Below, piece by piece: positions 61,175-64,000 of a DNA stretch of 64,000 nucleotides (position 1 is its first letter; each line of letters begins with the position of its first letter). The stretch comes from Panacibacter microcysteis (GTDB lineage: Bacteria; Bacteroidota; Bacteroidia; Chitinophagales; Chitinophagaceae), in NCBI RefSeq assembly GCF_015831355.1, contig NZ_JADWYR010000001.1, forward strand, positions 682,001 through 746,000. Reading direction: 5' to 3'. The translations under genes were made by a program, and so were the position numbers. Below the pieces are notes generated by a model, which was not told the origin of the DNA, made no database searches, and saw only the letters and a program-made list of their open reading frames with translations.

Positions 61175-61257
61175 CACCAACTGCTGTACATTGGGCATCG
61201 CCTGTTGTGTCACTCACTTCAGGGTTCCTCTTTTATGGCAGCAGAGGGCGTGGTTAT
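61175..61257 (+). repeat. dispersed intergenic repeat, type B copy
   Basis: Core GTTGTGTCACTCACTT at 61204-61219, preceded by TGGGCATCGCCT and followed by TTTTATGGCAGCAG. Sits in the 394-bp gap 61087-61480 with the terminator below. Confidence 0.85.
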
Positions 61258-61321
61258 ACATACGGTTGTTTTAAGAGTAGCTGTCCTGCCGGTTATACTT
61301 TAAAGATTGTATAACGGTTAC

Positions 61322-61356
61322 AAAATAAGCGCCCGGCAACGCCGGGCGCTTATTTT
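61322..61356 (-). terminator. strong hairpin terminator
   Basis: 16-bp stem AAAATAAGCGCCCGGC / GCCGGGCGCTTATTTT with loop AAC. Lies about 125 bp downstream of the minus-strand coiled-coil gene. Confidence 0.82.
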
Positions 61357-61480
61357 AATAGTACGCAGAACGGTTATCCAGGCTTTCAAACATTCGTACA
61401 GCAACACAATCCATCTTCCGGCGCTAACGATCTGCCTGAGATATTAATACTAAATGATAAGTATCAGGTGGCCTGTTATT

Positions 61481-62287
61481 TTATAAACCATCAATTTCAA
61501 GATCATCATCCGGTCTTATCTTAATTTTGTAGCCATCTTTTTTATAAAAACGGCGGTATTTATCAGCCACTTCTTTTGGCTGAAGTTTACCGTTAATGAT
61601 CAAATCTCCGTCTTTCGTCCACTCAACCGTATAACCTTTTTTGCGGTCAATCAGTCCATCGTTCTCCAGTGCCGATGTAAATGATTTTAAGTCCTTAATT
61701 TCCTGTTTTGCCTTTTCAATCTCTTTTCGCGCATCCTGCATTGCTTTGTCAATGTCGGCTTTTAATTCATTTTTATTCAAGGTGATCTGAAGTTCTTTCA
61801 TTTCATTTTGAAGTTTTTGCTTGTCAATTTTTTTGATTTCGTTTTGAGCTTCTTTTAAAGATTTTTGTACCTCGATCTTTATTTCCCCGAGGTTAATATT
61901 CTTAAGTTCTCTCTCAACTTCTTTTTCAATCTCCTGAAAATCTACTTTGGATAACCCGATCTCTACATCCCGGCTTATTTTATCCAGGTCTATCGAAGCC
62001 ATAGCTTCCTTTACCGTTTTGGCAATATCTATATGCAGATCTTTTAAACCGTCATTCAATTCCTTCAGGCCAATATCAAGATTGTCCAGCGCAATATCAA
62101 GATCTTTTATTCTAAATTCATTCGAATCATAATCATATCGCCGGGGTATAATAGTGTCTCGTTGTATTTTGTTTGCGGAGCCTTTATTTTTTTTCTTATC
62201 ATCTGTCTGCCATGCAAGAGCACCAATAACAGTGATAAGCAGGCAAGCCACCAGCAAGCTTTTCGAATAAATGGATGCATTTCTCAT
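61481..62287 (-). CDS. exported coiled-coil protein, hypothetical
   Basis: 268 residues: N-terminal hydrophobic segment (LLVACLLITVIGALAW), then about 150 residues of nearly uninterrupted amphipathic helix with Leu/Ile heptads (LDIALDNLDIGLKELNDGLK ... VERELKNINLGEIKIEVQ ... KEIEKAKQEIKDLKSF), then a small C-terminal domain (GYTVEWTKDGDLIINGKLQP). No family assigned. Two tandem TetR-like operator dyads lie in its upstream gap, so its expression is probably controlled. Confidence 0.75.
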   Translation of the reverse strand: MRNASIYSKSLLVACLLITVIGALAWQTDDKKKNKGSANKIQRDTIIPRRYDYDSNEFRIKDLDIALDNLDIGLKELNDGLKDLHIDIAKTVKEAMASIDLDKISRDVEIGLSKVDFQEIEKEVERELKNINLGEIKIEVQKSLKEAQNEIKKIDKQKLQNEMKELQITLNKNELKADIDKAMQDARKEIEKAKQEIKDLKSFTSALENDGLIDRKKGYTVEWTKDGDLIINGKLQPKEVADKYRRFYKKDGYKIKIRPDDDLEIDGL

Positions 62288-62313
62288 TCTTTTGGTTTTA
62301 TAGTTTATTATAT

Positions 62314-62329
62314 TACGAATTCGTTCGTA
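62314..62329. promoter_or_regulatory. TetR-like operator dyad TACGAA-N4-TTCGTA
   Basis: Perfect dyad with a 4-bp centre, 27 bp upstream of ATG 62287 (minus-strand gene). A second copy lies 22 bp away. Confidence 0.55.
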
Positions 62330-62335
62330 TAAAAC

Positions 62336-62351
62336 TACGATGATATTCGTA
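62336..62351. promoter_or_regulatory. second TetR-like operator dyad TACGAT-N4-TTCGTA
   Basis: Same layout as 62314-62329 with one mismatch; centre-to-centre distance 22 bp, about two helical turns. Confidence 0.5.
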
Positions 62352-62410
62352 AACCACTGTGGTTTGCCTGCACGTTTTTTATAATTTTAACATTTGCATA
62401 CCGGTAACAA

Positions 62411-62437
62411 AAACGCCCTGCAAAGTGCAGGGCGTTT
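62411..62437 (-). terminator. terminator after OmpA-like lipoprotein gene
   Basis: Stem AAACGCCCTGCA / TGCAGGGCGTTT with loop AAG immediately downstream of the stop at 62440. Confidence 0.88.
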
Positions 62438-62439
62438 CT

Positions 62440-63354
62440 TTAATCAGGAATAACACTCCAGTATACCAGTACTATTCTTCGGCGCTCATCATCTTCACGG
62501 TAGTTTGATATTTTTTTACTGGGGTACGTTTCCCCCTGTCCGTAGCCATAAAAATTAAAGTTGATCGTATTATGATTTACAAAAGCTGACTTTTTCTTTT
62601 CCAGCAATTGCTCCATTACCTTGCTGATTTCGGCGGCCCGCAATTCTGAAAGTGCCAGGTTTAGCTCCCACCTGCCCGCATCGGGTTTACCAAGATACCT
62701 AAGTAAGGTTGCGTATAAGGCAGAAGAAGTATCTATTGCCTGCCCGTCTGCATAACCATTTACCACAAGTGTAGACGTGCGGGGCATATCTGCATACTTA
62801 TTGGAAAAATGGATCAGTGAATCAATTGCAGGTGCAAACAGACTGATGGCCTGTTTGTATTTTTCCTGTGGTATAGTATATTTTCCTGAACCAAAGAAAG
62901 CTGCAAGGTCGAAGGGATTTTGCCTTGAAATATCCAGCGCTTCATTCAGCATTTTAAAGCGTTTTAGCCTTAGTGCATTTTCCTTTTTACGCAGCTCAAG
63001 ATGTTCGAGCTTTAATTTAATGCTATCGCTATACGTTCTTCTGAAAGTCTTTTTATTGTTTAAAGTTTTTTCGAGCGCAATTATTTCACTGTTGATTGAA
63101 TCCATTTCAGCAATATACCGGCGAAGGCGCAAGTTTACCCTGTTGCTAATAGTCGTATCAATTCGTTCCTCTCCCATTGCACGGTCTCTTTTCCTGAACG
63201 TTTCTTTTAAAAGATCTGATTCTTCAAAAAGGTTTTGCCTTGCGTCTTTGACAGCATTTTCCACTGCTACCCGCCTGGCACTATAACAAGACGTAAAATA
63301 AATACACGCGCAGACAATACATGCCTGCCTTATAATACTTGCAAAATTGGTCAT
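62440..63354 (-). CDS. lipoprotein with coiled coil and degenerate OmpA-like C-terminal domain
   Basis: 304 residues. Lipobox YFTSC gives a lipoprotein (Cys about 23). Long charged coiled coil (residues about 30-150, with KTLNNKKTFRRTYSDSIKLK), then a C-terminal domain with the OmpA/MotB layout: LVVNGYADGQA, LSELRAAEISKVMEQLL, YGYGQGETYP, DDERRRIVLVYW. May contact peptidoglycan (inference). Its start overlaps the upstream gene's stop by 4 bp (ATGA). Confidence 0.75.
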   Translation of the reverse strand: MTNFASIIRQACIVCACIYFTSCYSARRVAVENAVKDARQNLFEESDLLKETFRKRDRAMGEERIDTTISNRVNLRLRRYIAEMDSINSEIIALEKTLNNKKTFRRTYSDSIKLKLEHLELRKKENALRLKRFKMLNEALDISRQNPFDLAAFFGSGKYTIPQEKYKQAISLFAPAIDSLIHFSNKYADMPRTSTLVVNGYADGQAIDTSSALYATLLRYLGKPDAGRWELNLALSELRAAEISKVMEQLLEKKKSAFVNHNTINFNFYGYGQGETYPSKKISNYREDDERRRIVLVYWSVIPD

Positions 63355-63785
63355 TGGAATGGAACTCTTTTTACTGAGAAATCTGATTCTTTCTCTTCAA
63401 TGTTTTTGTTGTTGCTTTGGTCTGTATCTATTTCAGAAGGTGAGGATTCATTAGGGTTACCGGTCGTAACATTGTTTTTTCTATCGCCCTGATTTTTGTC
63501 AACATAAGCGGTATAACGGGTGAGGGTTAGTTTTTTATTGCGCACAACCAATACAAATGCTCCTTTATTATTTTTTTCCTGTTGCCCTGTTGTTATAGCT
63601 TCTACCTTGCTTAGTTTAAACCTTTTCTTTGTGAGGATGGCCCAGCCGTTATTGGTTAATAATAAAAAGATGCTGCCTGCGATAAAGGCTGTCCAGATAA
63701 GCCAGAGAGATATAAAGATTTTACTGCTGATTACTTTTCCAGCTTTACTAAGAGAGACACTGGTTATGTTTGAGCGTGATATCAT
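63351..63785 (-). CDS. single-pass membrane protein, hypothetical
   Basis: 144 residues: basic N-terminus, one transmembrane helix (FISLWLIWTAFIAGSIFLLL), a short soluble strand region (LVVRNKKLTLTRYTAYV) and an acidic Asn/Ser-rich tail. No family recognised. Translationally coupled (ATGA) to the OmpA-like lipoprotein gene, so the two probably act together at the envelope. Confidence 0.6.
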   Translation of the reverse strand: MISRSNITSVSLSKAGKVISSKIFISLWLIWTAFIAGSIFLLLTNNGWAILTKKRFKLSKVEAITTGQQEKNNKGAFVLVVRNKKLTLTRYTAYVDKNQGDRKNNVTTGNPNESSPSEIDTDQSNNKNIEEKESDFSVKRVPFQ

Positions 63786-63984
63786 TTAGCAGCTTTATAA
63801 GATCGGTCATTGCAAAAGAAGTCATTTTTTTTAGGATATAAAATATTTTTTTATAATATGTAGTGCCTTTTTTTATCATTTTTCTAAAAGGCTTCGCTTT
63901 TATATGAAACCTGCTTTGTTTTTCGAATTCTGGTGTTGTTTTCCTGTATACAGTTCTCATTTTTTTGCGAGGCTGTGAATACAT
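63748..63984 (-). CDS. doubtful small basic ORF at the window end
   Basis: 78 codons, very Lys-rich, no recognisable domain, overlapping the following gene by 38 bp. It may be a real small upstream gene of the envelope unit, or noncoding leader sequence. The basic composition largely follows the A/T richness here. Confidence 0.25.
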   Translation of the reverse strand: MYSQPRKKMRTVYRKTTPEFEKQSRFHIKAKPFRKMIKKGTTYYKKIFYILKKMTSFAMTDLIKLLNDITLKHNQCLS

Positions 63985-64000
63985 GCCCGTGACTGTTGCC

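Noticed and set aside
2346-61257. Could the GTTGYG repeats be a CRISPR array?
   Set aside because: The copies are scattered over 59 kb, lie in both orientations and have no regular spacers; no cas genes are present.

Overview
The window reads as a stretch of chromosome from a Bacteroidota bacterium, most likely a Chitinophagaceae-type member. The evidence is: promoter boxes of the Bacteroidota form TANNTTTG just upstream of many starts; type IX secretion (T9SS) sorting domains; a PorP/SprF-like protein; a 1110-residue SecA; the long Bacteroidota form of PurF; DUF4290; a RecQ/KpsF divergent pair; and a coaX-OMP-lptC run. No rRNA, tRNA, CRISPR array, prophage, insertion sequence or defence island was recognised. 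Most genes are housekeeping or envelope genes.

Layout. 1-7 kb: a truncated sterol-desaturase-like protein, a GIN-domain (DUF2807) protein, a Cys/Met-metabolism PLP enzyme, and a TolC plus HlyD-type adaptor pair with no pump. 7-16 kb: DUF4290 protein, MBL-fold hydrolase, Mrp-type ATPase, a MarR/YceI/pirin/FMN-reductase redox group, PurF, SixA-like phosphatase. 16-24 kb: DeoR regulator and NudK-like hydrolase, glycosyltransferase, a 42-residue lipoprotein, an IorAB-type molybdenum hydroxylase pair, TMEM220 and DUF92 membrane proteins. 24-34 kb: MlaF-like ATPase, lysA, scpB, atpG, a MORN protein, secA. 34-44 kb: a PorP/SprF-like protein with a giant T9SS-secreted PKD protein, recG, PdeM, a histone-deacetylase-family protein, fabF. 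44-55 kb: an ECF sigma / putative anti-sigma / beta-barrel group, a 2H phosphoesterase, a divergent GroES, an RprY-like response regulator, an S74/T9SS surface protein, a LexA-like S24 regulator, recQ. 55-64 kb: kdsD, a mannose-1-phosphate guanylyltransferase, coaX, an OMP, lptC, cytochrome c, a coiled-coil protein and an envelope lipoprotein cluster.

The most unusual signal is not a gene. At least 21 copies of a dispersed element of about 70-110 bp sit only in intergenic gaps, on both strands. They share a core found in three related forms: GTTGCGTCGCACTC (type A), GTTGTGTCACTCACTT (type B) and GTTGCGTCGCAATCC (type C). GCCGGC-like ends flank the core. Three gaps hold an A copy facing a B copy as a composite inverted pair. 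Several copies lie between a stop codon and the predicted terminator, so they should be transcribed as 3' UTR. They resemble REP/BIME or MITE-like elements in behaviour, but I know of no description of this family and see no transposase for it here.

Secondary regulatory signals: a shared ATGTA-TACAT operator at marR and yceI; two tandem TACGAW-N4-TTCGTA dyads upstream of a coiled-coil protein; LytTR-like direct repeats upstream of the GIN-domain gene; a dyad inside the promoter of the LexA-like gene; and several promoters so close to the start codon that leaderless transcripts are expected.
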